This document shows, in pieces, positions 9,796-16,947 of a DNA stretch of 64,000 nucleotides. The stretch lies in assembly GCF_050176255.1 (NCBI RefSeq), contig NZ_JBFXIE010000008.1; one strand, given 5' to 3'. Numbering within the stretch: the stretch's first letter is position 1; every line of letters begins with the position of its first letter. A program made the position numbers and the translations under genes. This stretch comes from JBFXIE01 sp050176255 (GTDB taxonomy: Bacteria; Pseudomonadota; Gammaproteobacteria; Burkholderiales; Burkholderiaceae_C). The notes beneath the pieces were generated by a model, which had not been told where the DNA came from, made no database searches, and saw only the letters and a list, made by a program, of their open reading frames with translations.

Positions 9796-11787
9796 TCAGG
9801 CCCGCGCCAGCGCCGGGGCGCGGGGGCTGGCCACCAGCGCAGGTGCGTCGTTCATGGCCGGCCCCAGTTTGAACACCTGCACAGCCCCGGCCAGACGGGC
9901 GGCCTGCTCGCGCAGGCTGTGGGCTGCGGCGGCCGACTCCTCGACCAGCGCGGCGTTTTGCTGCGTCATCTGGTCGAGCTGGCCCACGGCCTGGTTGACC
10001 TGGCTGATGCCGTCGGCCTGCTCCGACGCTGCGGCCGTGATGTCGCTGATGATGTCGCCCACGCGCCGCACGCTGCCCACGATGTCGCTCATGGTGCTGC
10101 CCGCGTCCTGCACCAGGCGCGCGCCCGCCTCCACCTTTTCCACCGATTCGTGGATCAGCTGCTTGATCTCCCTGGCGGCTCCCGCGCTGCGCTGCGCGAG
10201 GCTGCGCACCTCGCCCGCCACCACGGCAAAGCCGCGGCCCTGCTCGCCGGCACGGGCGGCCTCGACGGCGGCGTTCAGCGCCAATATGTTGGTCTGAAAG
10301 GCAATGCCGTCGATCACGCCGATGATGTCGGCGATCTTGCGCGAGCTTTGGTTGATCTCGCCCATGGTGCCCACCACCTCGCCCACCACCTGCCCGCCGC
10401 GGGCGGCCACCTGGGCGGCAGAGGCGGCCAGCTGGTTGGCCTGGCGCGCGGCATCGGCCGACTGCTGCACCGTCGCGGTGAGGTGCTCCATGCTTTGCGC
10501 CGTCTGCGCCAGGCTGCTGGCGGTGGCCTCGGTGCGGGCCGACAAGTCCTGGTTGCCGCTGGCGATCTCGGCGCTGGCGGTGTCGATGCTTTCCACGGCG
10601 GTGCGCACCTGCTGCAGCATCTGCACGTAACGGCGGCGCATGCCCTCTACCTCTTGCACCAGCGCGCCGATCTCGTCGCGCCGCGTGGTCTCGAAGCTGC
10701 GCGTCAGGTCGCCCTGGGCCACCAGCGTGATGGCCTGGGTCAGCCCCGTCAGCGGCTGGCTCACGCCGCGGCGCAGCATCACGAACAGGCCCGCGCCCAG
10801 CAGGGCCAGTGCCAGGGCCATCAGGCCCCAGACGGCCCAGGTGATGTGGCGCTGGCCCGCCATGGCCTCAAGGTCGGGCACTTCGGCCACCACCCACCAG
10901 CCGCCCTGGGTCTTGCGCAGCAGCGCCCAGGGGTCTTGCGCGTCGGCAAAGTACACCGGCTGGGCATTGCGCACAAAGCCGTCCGGCGCGCCAGCCAGTG
11001 CCTCGAAGAACGCGCGCGACTGCGGGAAGGACTCCAGCACCGCCTTGCCCTGCGCCGTGGGGTGGAACACAAAGCGCGCCTGCTCCAGCCCGGCGCCCGG
11101 GTTGATCACGTACACGCCGCCATGCTCGAAAAAGCGCGTCTGCTCCACCTGCTTTTGCAGCATGGACTGGAAGATGCTGATGTCATTGCCGATGAACAGC
11201 AGCGCCACTACCTTGCCGGCGTTGTCCTTGACCGGCAGGTAATGCCCCATGTAGGGCTTGCCATCCACCACGGTGATGCCCGTGTGGGGCTGGCCGCGGG
11301 CAACGTCGGCATAGGCGGGGTCGGCGCGGTCCAGCAAGCTGCCTTGCTGGCGGCGGCCCTGCGCGTCCTTGACCGAGGTGGTGATGCGCACGAAGTCATC
11401 GCCCTTGCGCGCGAACACGGTGGCCACGCCGCCCGTTTCTTGCGCAAACTTGTCCACCCCGCTGTAGTCCTCGTTGACCAGACCGCCGAAGCTGCGCAGC
11501 TCGCCCGTGTCTTCATTGAGCTGCATGGTGGGTTCAAAGTAGCGCCGAAAACCCCGCATAGTGGCCTGAGCCAGCTCGCGGTTGGTGTTGTCGGCCGCGT
11601 CCAGCGACTGGGCCACGGCCAGGGTTGTGTTGCCAATGCTGTGCACCAGCTGCGCGCGCGTGCTGCGTTCGGTCACAACGGCCAGGGCCAGGCCCACGCC
11701 CACCAGCACCAGTGCCACCAGGCCCAGTGCGGCCAGCGTGACCTTGCGGGCAACGCCGTGGGCGTTGGCAATCGAAATGGGGGTCAT
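9796..11787 (-). CDS. Methyl-accepting chemotaxis protein with periplasmic Cache sensor
   Basis: 663 residues. TM1 is near residues 15-40 (LAALGLVALVLVGVGLALAV), followed by a periplasmic region of about 270 residues with Cache-type sequence (GVATVFARKGDDFVRITTSV, GKPYMGHYLPVKDNAGKVVA). TM2 is near 312-335, then a HAMP segment and the signalling domain whose tip reads IAFQTNILALNAAVEAARAG. The domain order matches family members sensing small organic acids or amino acids. A GGAG sits seven bases before the ATG. No other chemotaxis gene is adjacent. Confidence 0.92.
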   Translation of the reverse strand: MTPISIANAHGVARKVTLAALGLVALVLVGVGLALAVVTERSTRAQLVHSIGNTTLAVAQSLDAADNTNRELAQATMRGFRRYFEPTMQLNEDTGELRSFGGLVNEDYSGVDKFAQETGGVATVFARKGDDFVRITTSVKDAQGRRQQGSLLDRADPAYADVARGQPHTGITVVDGKPYMGHYLPVKDNAGKVVALLFIGNDISIFQSMLQKQVEQTRFFEHGGVYVINPGAGLEQARFVFHPTAQGKAVLESFPQSRAFFEALAGAPDGFVRNAQPVYFADAQDPWALLRKTQGGWWVVAEVPDLEAMAGQRHITWAVWGLMALALALLGAGLFVMLRRGVSQPLTGLTQAITLVAQGDLTRSFETTRRDEIGALVQEVEGMRRRYVQMLQQVRTAVESIDTASAEIASGNQDLSARTEATASSLAQTAQSMEHLTATVQQSADAARQANQLAASAAQVAARGGQVVGEVVGTMGEINQSSRKIADIIGVIDGIAFQTNILALNAAVEAARAGEQGRGFAVVAGEVRSLAQRSAGAAREIKQLIHESVEKVEAGARLVQDAGSTMSDIVGSVRRVGDIISDITAAASEQADGISQVNQAVGQLDQMTQQNAALVEESAAAAHSLREQAARLAGAVQVFKLGPAMNDAPALVASPRAPALARA

Positions 11788-11997
11788 GCATGTCTCCAGA
11801 AAAAGCGAAGCCGGGTGGCTCCCGGTCTGTCTGGAAGACTAAGGCAGGCGTGCCGTTACATTCAATAACGATATCCCTTACGCGGTGACACGTACCGTGC
11901 CGCACTCTTAAAACAGAATGGATCACAAGACCTTGCCCAGCAAGCGTAGGCAGCTATCAATAACGTAGCAATCACCCACGCCGCCGCAGGCATGACT
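11788..11997. other. Intergenic region between metW end and chemoreceptor start
   Basis: Contains the presumed promoter of the leftward chemoreceptor gene on its left side and copy 5 of the dispersed element on its right. No further gene is visible. Confidence 0.5.
11937..11972 (-). repeat. Dispersed TAGCTGCCAGCGC element, copy 5
   Basis: Read leftward: TGCTACGTTATTGATAGCTG, CCTACGCTTGCTGGGC. Its first half closely matches copy 1 at 716-762 (GCTGCGTTATTGATAGCTGC). Lies just past the metW stop. Confidence 0.6.
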
Positions 11998-12582
11998 TCA
12001 GTCGTGCTCGAAGCGAAACACCGCCGTGCCCGCGCGCGCGTTGGGCAGCCAGCGCACCTCGCGTCCGTCCTGCAGGCCGAAGGCATCCAGGATGCGCAGG
12101 TTGTTCTTGCGTGCCAGCACTTCAAAGTCTTTGTAGGTGCCCACGCGGATGTTGGGCGTGTCATACCACTGGTAGGGCAGCCGCCACGTGACCGGCATGC
12201 GCCCGCGCAGCACCGACAGGCGGTTGGGCCAGTGCGCAAAGTTGGGGAAGGCGACGATGCCGCTTTGGCCCACGCGCGCGGTCTCGCGCAGCATGACCTC
12301 GGCGTTGCGCAGGTGTTGCAGCGTGTCGATCTGCAGCACCACGTCGAAGCTGTTGTCGCCAAACATGGCCAGCCCCTCGTCCAGGTTGAGCTGGATCACG
12401 TTGACCCCGCGGCGCACGCAGGCCAGCACGTTGTCGTCGGCGATCTCGATGCCGTAGCCGCTGCAGCCCTTGTTGCGCTGCAGGTAGTCCAGCATCGCGC
12501 CGTCGCCGCAGCCCAGGTCGAGCACGCGCGCGCCCTCGGGCACCAGGCGCGCAATGGCTTGCAAGGTGGCCAGATCGCTCAT
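11998..12582 (-). CDS. metW: MetW, methionine biosynthesis methyltransferase-like protein
   Basis: 194 residues with a class I SAM-binding core: VLDLGCGDGAMLDYL at the N-terminus, GYGIEIADDNVLACV, NLDEGLAMFGDNSFDVV, and LQHLRNAEVMLRETARVG. MetW is the usual partner of MetX in betaproteobacteria and is thought to be needed for, or to aid, homoserine acylation. Its start overlaps the metX stop by 4 bp (ATGA), so the two are translationally coupled and share the metX riboswitch. Confidence 0.93.
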   Translation of the reverse strand: MSDLATLQAIARLVPEGARVLDLGCGDGAMLDYLQRNKGCSGYGIEIADDNVLACVRRGVNVIQLNLDEGLAMFGDNSFDVVLQIDTLQHLRNAEVMLRETARVGQSGIVAFPNFAHWPNRLSVLRGRMPVTWRLPYQWYDTPNIRVGTYKDFEVLARKNNLRILDAFGLQDGREVRWLPNARAGTAVFRFEHD

Positions 12583-13706
12583 GCCAGCTCCTTGAAAATG
12601 CTATCGAAGTAAGAGCGCATCACGCTCATGTAGCGGGGGTCATCCAGCAAAAAAGCATCATGCCCGTGGGGTGCGTCGATCTCGGCGTAACTCAGGTCGC
12701 GGCGGTTTTCCAGCAGCGCGTGCACGATCTCGCGGCTGCGCTGGGGCGAAAAGCGCCAGTCGGTGGTGAAGCTCACCAGCAAAAACCGGGCGCGCGCCAC
12801 GGCCAGCGCCTGGGCCAGGTTGCCGCCGTGCGCGCGCGCTGGGTCGAAGTAGTCCAGCGCGCGGGTGATCAGCAGGTAGGTGTTGGCGTCGAAGTATTCG
12901 CTGAACTTGTCGCCCTGGTAGCGCAGGTAGCTCTCGATCTGGAACTCGATGTCTTGCGTGCTGTATTTCAGGTCGATGCCCTCGCGCAGCTGGCGGCCGA
13001 ACTTTTCGTTCATCACGTCGTCGCTCAGGTACGTGATGTGGCCGATCATGCGTGCGATGCGCAGCCCGCGCTTGGGAATCACGCCGTGGCGGTAGAAGTG
13101 CCCGCCATGAAAGTCCGGGTCGGTCACGATGGCGCGGCGCGCCACTTCATTGAAGGCAATGTTCTCGGCCGTCAGGTTGGGCGCGCTGGCCACCACCACG
13201 GCATGGCGCACGCGATCGGGGTATTGCAGCGTCCACGATAGCGCCTGCATGCCGCCCAGGCTGCCGCCCAGCACGGCAGCCAGCTGCGTGATGCCCAGCC
13301 GGTCCAGCAAAAGCGCCTGGGCGTTGACCCAGTCTTCCACCGTCACCACGGGGAAGTCCGCTCCATACACCTCGCCCGTGTCCGGGTGCAGGTGCATGGG
13401 GCCGGTGGAGCCAAAGCACGAGCCCAGGTTGTTGACGCCGATGACGAAGAACTGATTGGTATCCACCGGCTTGCCCGGGCCGATCATGTTGTCCCACCAG
13501 CCCTCGCTTTTGGGCTGGCCTTCGTACACACCCGCCACGTGGTGCGAGGCGTTGAGCGCGTGGCACACCAGCACGGCGTTGGTGCGGTCGGCGTTGAGCT
13601 GGCCGTAGGTCTCGTAGGCCAGGGTGTAGTCGCGGATCGAGGCGCCCGACTGCAGCGGCAGGGCCTCGGCGAAATGCATGGATAGCGGTGTGGCGATGAA
13701 CGACAT
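12579..13706 (-). CDS. metX: Homoserine O-acyltransferase (MetX)
   Basis: Alpha/beta hydrolase-fold enzyme that activates homoserine by acylation for methionine synthesis. 375 residues from ATG 13706 (MSFIATPLSMHF). Visible: YETYGQLNADRTNAVLVCHA, the SHHVAG segment, nucleophile elbow VLGGSLGGMQALSW, and the catalytic Asp and His near the end (SFTTDWRFSPQRS, PHGHDAFLLDD). Whether acetyl- or succinyl-CoA is used cannot be decided by eye. The ORF could be extended to 13781, but that would translate a riboswitch and terminator, so the shorter start is preferred. No Shine-Dalgarno sequence is visible. Confidence 0.92.
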   Translation of the reverse strand: MSFIATPLSMHFAEALPLQSGASIRDYTLAYETYGQLNADRTNAVLVCHALNASHHVAGVYEGQPKSEGWWDNMIGPGKPVDTNQFFVIGVNNLGSCFGSTGPMHLHPDTGEVYGADFPVVTVEDWVNAQALLLDRLGITQLAAVLGGSLGGMQALSWTLQYPDRVRHAVVVASAPNLTAENIAFNEVARRAIVTDPDFHGGHFYRHGVIPKRGLRIARMIGHITYLSDDVMNEKFGRQLREGIDLKYSTQDIEFQIESYLRYQGDKFSEYFDANTYLLITRALDYFDPARAHGGNLAQALAVARARFLLVSFTTDWRFSPQRSREIVHALLENRRDLSYAEIDAPHGHDAFLLDDPRYMSVMRSYFDSIFKELA

Positions 13707-13707
13707 G

Positions 13708-13741
13708 AAAAAACCCGGCTTCGCTAAAAACGAGGCCGGGT
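13708..13741 (-). terminator. Intrinsic terminator of the metX riboswitch
   Basis: On the leftward strand: ACCCGGC, a short interrupted stem (CTCG / CGAA), a loop of about 7 bases, GCCGGGT, then six T residues. The T-run ends 1-2 bp before the metX ATG at 13706. There is therefore no space for a promoter between terminator and gene, and the hairpin must act as a conditional attenuator, or metX would never be made. Confidence 0.85.
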
Positions 13742-13778
13742 GCGTTGCGTGCCGGGGGTGGCAGGCGTGTCGATCGGT

Positions 13779-13832
13779 CACGTCTTTAGCTGGACTTGTA
13801 AAGCGCCCGCAAGCGGTGCAAATCGGCGCGTT
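13779..13832 (-). promoter_or_regulatory. SAM-II riboswitch aptamer upstream of metX
   Basis: Read leftward, GCGCC pairs with GGCGC to form P1. The L1 segment is GATTTGCACCGCTTGC, matching the SAM-II consensus blocks GAUUU, ACCG and UUGC. The 3' part has ACAAGTCCAGCTAAA, matching the pseudoknot strand ending AGCUAAA. The aptamer lies about 40 bp before the terminator and metX, its standard target. Binding of S-adenosylmethionine should lower metX-metW expression. SAM-II is best known from alphaproteobacteria and occurs in some betaproteobacteria. Confidence 0.82.
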
Positions 13833-13842
13833 GAGCGTGCGA

Positions 13843-14421
13843 TTATGCCAAAGGCGTCATTTGCGGTGCAAACAGCGCCAGCAGGCCCAGCACCAGGAAA
13901 ATCAGGGCCGACACCAGGTGCACCACGCGGATCGGCACCTTCTTGACCAGGCGATCCCCCAGCCAGACCACCGGCGCGTTGGCCAGCATCATGCCCAGCG
14001 TAGTGCCGGCCACCACCCACAGGTAGGCGCTGTACTGCGCCGCCAGCATCACCGTGGCCACCTGCGTCTTGTCGCCCATCTCGGCCAGAAAGAAAGCCAC
14101 CACCGTGGTGCCGAACACGCCAAAGCGTGGCGCCGTGGCCTCGCCGTCGTCGTCCAGCTTGTCGGGAATCAGCATCCACACCGCCATGGCGATGAAAGAC
14201 AGCCCCAGCACCCAGCGCAGCACCTGCGGCCCCAGTACGGTGGTCACCCATGTGCCCAGGGCACCCGCCAGCGCATGGTTGGCCAGCGTAGCCACCAGAA
14301 TGCCCAGCACGATGGGCCAGGGCTTGCGAAAGCGCGCTGCAAGCACCAGCGACAGCAGCTGGGTTTTGTCGCCCATTTCGGCCAGGGTGACGATGGAGGT
14401 GGAGACGAGGAAGGCTTCCAT
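13843..14421 (-). CDS. TMEM165/GDT1 family manganese exporter
   Basis: 192 residues and about six membrane segments in two homologous halves. Each half has the family signature: AEMGDKTQLLSLVLAARF near the N-terminus and AEMGDKTQVATVMLAAQ near residue 115. An acidic hydrophilic linker (DKLDDDGEATAP) separates them. The family exchanges Mn2+ or Ca2+ for protons, and bacterial members protect against manganese excess. The Mn riboswitch directly upstream supports an Mn efflux role. Transcription may run on into the metX leader, as both are leftward. Confidence 0.9.
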   Translation of the reverse strand: MEAFLVSTSIVTLAEMGDKTQLLSLVLAARFRKPWPIVLGILVATLANHALAGALGTWVTTVLGPQVLRWVLGLSFIAMAVWMLIPDKLDDDGEATAPRFGVFGTTVVAFFLAEMGDKTQVATVMLAAQYSAYLWVVAGTTLGMMLANAPVVWLGDRLVKKVPIRVVHLVSALIFLVLGLLALFAPQMTPLA

Positions 14422-14436
14422 GATGTGGTCGATCGC

Positions 14437-14490
14437 AAAAAATTCGGCCGGAAGGTTTCGGACAGCATTGACCGCACCCCGACTCCGGCC
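14437..14490 (-). terminator. Terminator-like expression platform of the Mn riboswitch
   Basis: On the leftward strand GGCCGGA (14490-14484) can pair with TCCGGCC (14452-14446), followed by GAATTTTTT. A competing hairpin pairs 14514-14500 with 14481-14467 (CATTGAC...GTCAATG) and would enclose one arm of the terminator, so the two are mutually exclusive. This is the layout expected for Mn-controlled read-through. The GDT1 start is 16 bp beyond the T-run. Confidence 0.6.
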
Positions 14491-14499
14491 AGATGGATC

Positions 14500-14648
14500 G
14501 GTGCGCAGTCAATGGTCTCGCCCAGCCCGCCGTTGCAGCGGGCCTCATGCACCATGGCGCCCGCGGGCCCCAAGTCTGTTGATGCATGCCTCCTCTCGCG
14601 CCCACCCGGCCTCAAGGCATCGGGCGCACGCGGGGCAGGCTACTCCCC
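14500..14648 (-). promoter_or_regulatory. yybP-ykoY manganese riboswitch
   Basis: The hallmark sequences occur in order on the leftward strand: GGGGAGTAGCC (14648-14638), CATCAACAGACT (about 14586-14575, equivalent to the GUCAACAUACU block), and GGGCGAGACCATTGACTG (14523-14506). The class binds Mn2+ and switches on Mn exporters. It sits upstream of the GDT1 exporter gene with an expression platform between, which is the textbook target. Confidence 0.9.
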
Positions 14649-14760
14649 ATGGACGGCGGCGATTCTATCCGCCGCCCGATGCGTCAGGGGCTGAGAACGC
14701 TCCTGAAAAAATACCTCCGCAAATACCCTGAAAAGTGTTGCTGGCGCGCACCTGAGGCGG

Positions 14761-14787
14761 TTGCGCGCAGCAGGGATCGTTGATAAT
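14761..14787 (+). promoter_or_regulatory. Possible promoter of the first RRM gene
   Basis: GATAAT at 14782-14787, with an extended TTGATAAT context, is preceded by TTGCGC at 14761-14766 at a short 15-bp spacing. If used, it gives a 5' leader of about 125 bases before the gene at 14918. Judged by eye only. Confidence 0.35.
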
Positions 14788-14917
14788 GCCCGAGCTTTTT
14801 TGTTGAACAGGAAAGCGGGTTGCGGTGTTTGGTCAGTTTCGCGTCTTTGAAGTCATCACAGGTTTGTTGATTGCGTCGGGCTCCATCGCATGTCATGTTT
14901 TTTCTAGGAGTCCGATC

Positions 14918-15292
14918 ATGGGCAACAAACTTTACGTGGGCAATCTGCCTTATTCCTTCCGCGACCAAGATCTGGAGCAGACCTTCGGCCAATTCGGCGC
15001 CGTGCAAAGCGCCAAGGTCATGATGGAGCGCGACACCGGCCGCTCCAAGGGTTTTGGTTTCGTCGAAATGGGCAGCGACGCTGAAGCCCAGGCCGCCATC
15101 CAGGGCGTGCACGGTCAAAACTTCGGCGGCCGTGACCTGGTGGTCAACGAGGCTCGTCCCATGGAGCCCCGTCCCCCGCGCAGCGGCGGCGGTGGTTACG
15201 GCGGCGGCGGTGGCGGCTACGGTGGTGGCCGCAGCGGTGGTGGTTATGGCGGCGGTGGCGGCGGCTACGGCGGTGGCCGTTCCAGCTACTGA
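14918..15292 (+). CDS. Glycine-rich RRM RNA-binding protein (first of two tandem copies)
   Basis: 124 residues from ATG 14918 with AGGAG eight bases upstream. Residues 1-85 are one RRM: RNP2 is KLYVGNLPY and RNP1 is GRSKGFGFVEM. The tail from about residue 86 is PRPPRSGGGGYGGGGG repeats, a flexible low-complexity region. Bacterial proteins of this type resemble plant glycine-rich cold-induced RNA chaperones. The second copy at 15532 shares most of its RRM and its leader sequence. Confidence 0.92.
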   Translation: MGNKLYVGNLPYSFRDQDLEQTFGQFGAVQSAKVMMERDTGRSKGFGFVEMGSDAEAQAAIQGVHGQNFGGRDLVVNEARPMEPRPPRSGGGGYGGGGGGYGGGRSGGGYGGGGGGYGGGRSSY

Positions 15293-15304
15293 TCTGCACA
15301 GTGA

Positions 15305-15329
15305 AAAAAGGGCCTTCTAGGCCCTTTTT
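15305..15329 (+). terminator. Intrinsic terminator after first RRM gene
   Basis: A perfect 10-bp stem AAAAAGGGCC / GGCCCTTTTT with loop TTCTA begins 13 bp after the stop. The flanking A and T runs make it work in both directions. Confidence 0.9.
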
Positions 15330-15367
15330 CTTTGGACGCAAATGGTCATAAGGCCAGAGGAAATCCC

Positions 15368-15398
15368 TTGCATTTTCATGGGCGTTGTGGCCCATAAT
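15368..15398 (+). promoter_or_regulatory. Possible promoter of the second RRM gene
   Basis: TTGCAT at 15368-15373 and CATAAT at 15393-15398 with 19-bp spacing overlap a hairpin (ATGGGC / GCCCAT). The terminator of the first gene lies upstream, so a separate promoter is needed somewhere in 15330-15530. This match is weak. Confidence 0.3.
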
Positions 15399-15531
15399 GT
15401 TTTGGCGGGATTTTTCTTCCTGTCGATGTTGCGGTGATCCGTCGGTTTTCGCGCATAGGGCGTCTTTGTGATTAACTGGCTGCGGTTTCGGGACTCCGTT
15501 GCTCAATCCATTTGTTTTTAGGAGTCCCTTG

Positions 15532-16020
15532 ATGGGCAGCAAACTGTATGTCGGCAACCTGCCGTATTCGGTGCGTGACAGCGATCTCGAACAAGCCTTC
15601 AGCCAGTTTGGCGCGGTCGTCAGCGCCAAGGTGATGATGGAGCGCGAAACAGGCCGTTCCAAGGGCTTCGGTTTCGTGGAAATGGGCAGTGATGCCGAAG
15701 CACAACAAGCCATCAACGGCATGAACGGACAGTCGCTGGGCGGCCGCAGTGTCGTCGTCAACGAAGCCCGTCCCATGGAGTCGCGCCCCCCGCGTAGTGG
15801 CGGGTATGGCGGCGGCGGTGGTGGCGGCTACGGTGGTGGCGGCGGTGGTGGTTACGGGGGCGGCGGCGGTGGCTACGGTGGAGGCCGCAATGCGGGCGGT
15901 GGAGGTGGCGGTCGCGGGGAAGGCGGCTTTCGCAGCCCCTATGGCTCCGGCCCGCGCGGCGGTGGTGGTGGCGGCGGTGGTCGTGGCGGCTACGGCGGCG
16001 ATCGCAACGGCGGCTATTGA
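15532..16020 (+). CDS. Glycine-rich RRM RNA-binding protein (second tandem copy)
   Basis: 162 residues from ATG 15532, with AGGAGT upstream as in the first copy. The RRM (residues 1-85) differs from the first copy at scattered sites, such as SVRDSDLEQAFSQFG against SFRDQDLEQTFGQFG. The tail is longer and more varied: long GGYGGGGG runs, then GRGEGGFRSPYGSGPRGG and a final GYGGDRNGGY with RGG-like spots. Because the leaders, start context and RRM are all shared, this looks like a tandem duplication with later divergence of the tail length. Confidence 0.92.
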   Translation: MGSKLYVGNLPYSVRDSDLEQAFSQFGAVVSAKVMMERETGRSKGFGFVEMGSDAEAQQAINGMNGQSLGGRSVVVNEARPMESRPPRSGGYGGGGGGGYGGGGGGGYGGGGGGYGGGRNAGGGGGGRGEGGFRSPYGSGPRGGGGGGGGRGGYGGDRNGGY

Positions 16021-16061
16021 TACCCTCAGCGTTGCCGCGCAGGTTCTGCCTGCCAATCCAC

Positions 16062-16090
16062 AAAAAGGCTCTTGAAAGGAGCCTTTTTTT
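16062..16090 (+). terminator. Intrinsic terminator after second RRM gene
   Basis: A 10-bp stem AAAAAGGCTC / GAGCCTTTTT with loop TTGAAAG and a run of seven T lies about 40 bp after the stop. It also faces the 3' end of the convergent SDR gene and may serve both. Confidence 0.9.
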
Positions 16091-16108
16091 GTTGTCCGTC
16101 CCGCCCGT

Positions 16109-16936
16109 TCAGGGCTGGCTGTCCTGCCCCTGCCGGTGCTTGCGCGGGCGGCCCTGCAGCAGGCGGTCAAACCATGCATTGGGCAGCGTCCGCAGCAGTC
16201 CGGCCGCCACGCCCATCTGCCAGGGGATCACGCGGTAGCTGGCCCCCGATGCGATGACCTGGAATGCGCGCTCGGCAAAGTCTTCGGGGCGCATCAAAAA
16301 AGGCATCGGGTAGCGGTTTTGCCGTGTGAGCGGCGTGTCCACATAGCCCGGGCAGATCGTGACCACCCGCACCCCGCTGCCGCGCAGCTCGCCGCGCAGG
16401 CTCTCGCAGTAGCTGATGACCGCAGCCTTGCTGGCGCAGTAGGCGCCATGCCCGGGCAAGCCGCGGATGCCCGCCACACTGCCCATGCCCACCAGCCGCC
16501 CGCTGCCGCGCTGCACCATGGCGTTGATGAAGGGGTGAAAGGTGGCGGCCATGCCGAGGTTGTTGGTGGCGTAGATGCGCGCCATGACGTCAAGGTCTGC
16601 GCGCTCGGCCGTGTCCACGCCGATGCTGATGCCCGCATTGGCGATCACCACGTCGGGCAGGCCCTGGCGGCTCATGCAGGCCTGGCCTGCGGCAATGATG
16701 CTGTCGGTGTCGGCTACGTCTGCACTATATATTTGATAGCTGTCAGCGCTTATTTTGCGTGCGCTAGCCCATGATTTGACTTCATCAACCCGTCGCGCCA
16801 CCAGTGCCAGCCGCCAGCCGGCGCGGTGGTAACGCCAGGCCAGCGCCTGCCCTATGCCGCTGGATGCGCCGGTGATGAAAACAAGGGGGAGGTCAAGCGG
16901 CGCCTGTGTATCCGGTGGGTGCAGGTGATTCGGCAC
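16109..16936 (-). CDS. Short-chain dehydrogenase/reductase (SDR)
   Basis: 275 residues starting at GTG 16936. Classical SDR features: cofactor motif FITGASSGIGQALA (TGxxxGxG), DVVIANAGISIG (NAG), and the catalytic Tyr-Lys in GAYCASKAAVISYCESLRGE. The substrate is unknown. Residues 53-72 (KSWASARKISADSYQIYSA) are encoded by a copy of the dispersed element and make an in-frame insert between strand beta-2 and the Asp-containing DVADTDS. It follows lptC by 11 bp on the same strand, where many relatives would have lptA. Confidence 0.88.
   Translation of the reverse strand: MPNHLHPPDTQAPLDLPLVFITGASSGIGQALAWRYHRAGWRLALVARRVDEVKSWASARKISADSYQIYSADVADTDSIIAAGQACMSRQGLPDVVIANAGISIGVDTAERADLDVMARIYATNNLGMAATFHPFINAMVQRGSGRLVGMGSVAGIRGLPGHGAYCASKAAVISYCESLRGELRGSGVRVVTICPGYVDTPLTRQNRYPMPFLMRPEDFAERAFQVIASGASYRVIPWQMGVAAGLLRTLPNAWFDRLLQGRPRKHRQGQDSQP
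16721..16783 (+). repeat. Dispersed TAGCTGCCAGCGC element, copy 6 (inside SDR gene)
   Basis: ATATTTGATAGCTGTCAGCG followed by CTTATTTTGCGTGCGCTAGC, lower in GC than the gene around it. It keeps the reading frame of the SDR gene on the opposite strand. Confidence 0.7.
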
Positions 16937-16947
16937 GGCCTGCGACT

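Noticed and set aside
13707..13781. N-terminal extension of metX to a GTG at 13781, or a 25-codon leader peptide
   Set aside because: It would translate the riboswitch 3' end and the terminator, and it does not resemble MetX sequence. A riboswitch explains the region better.
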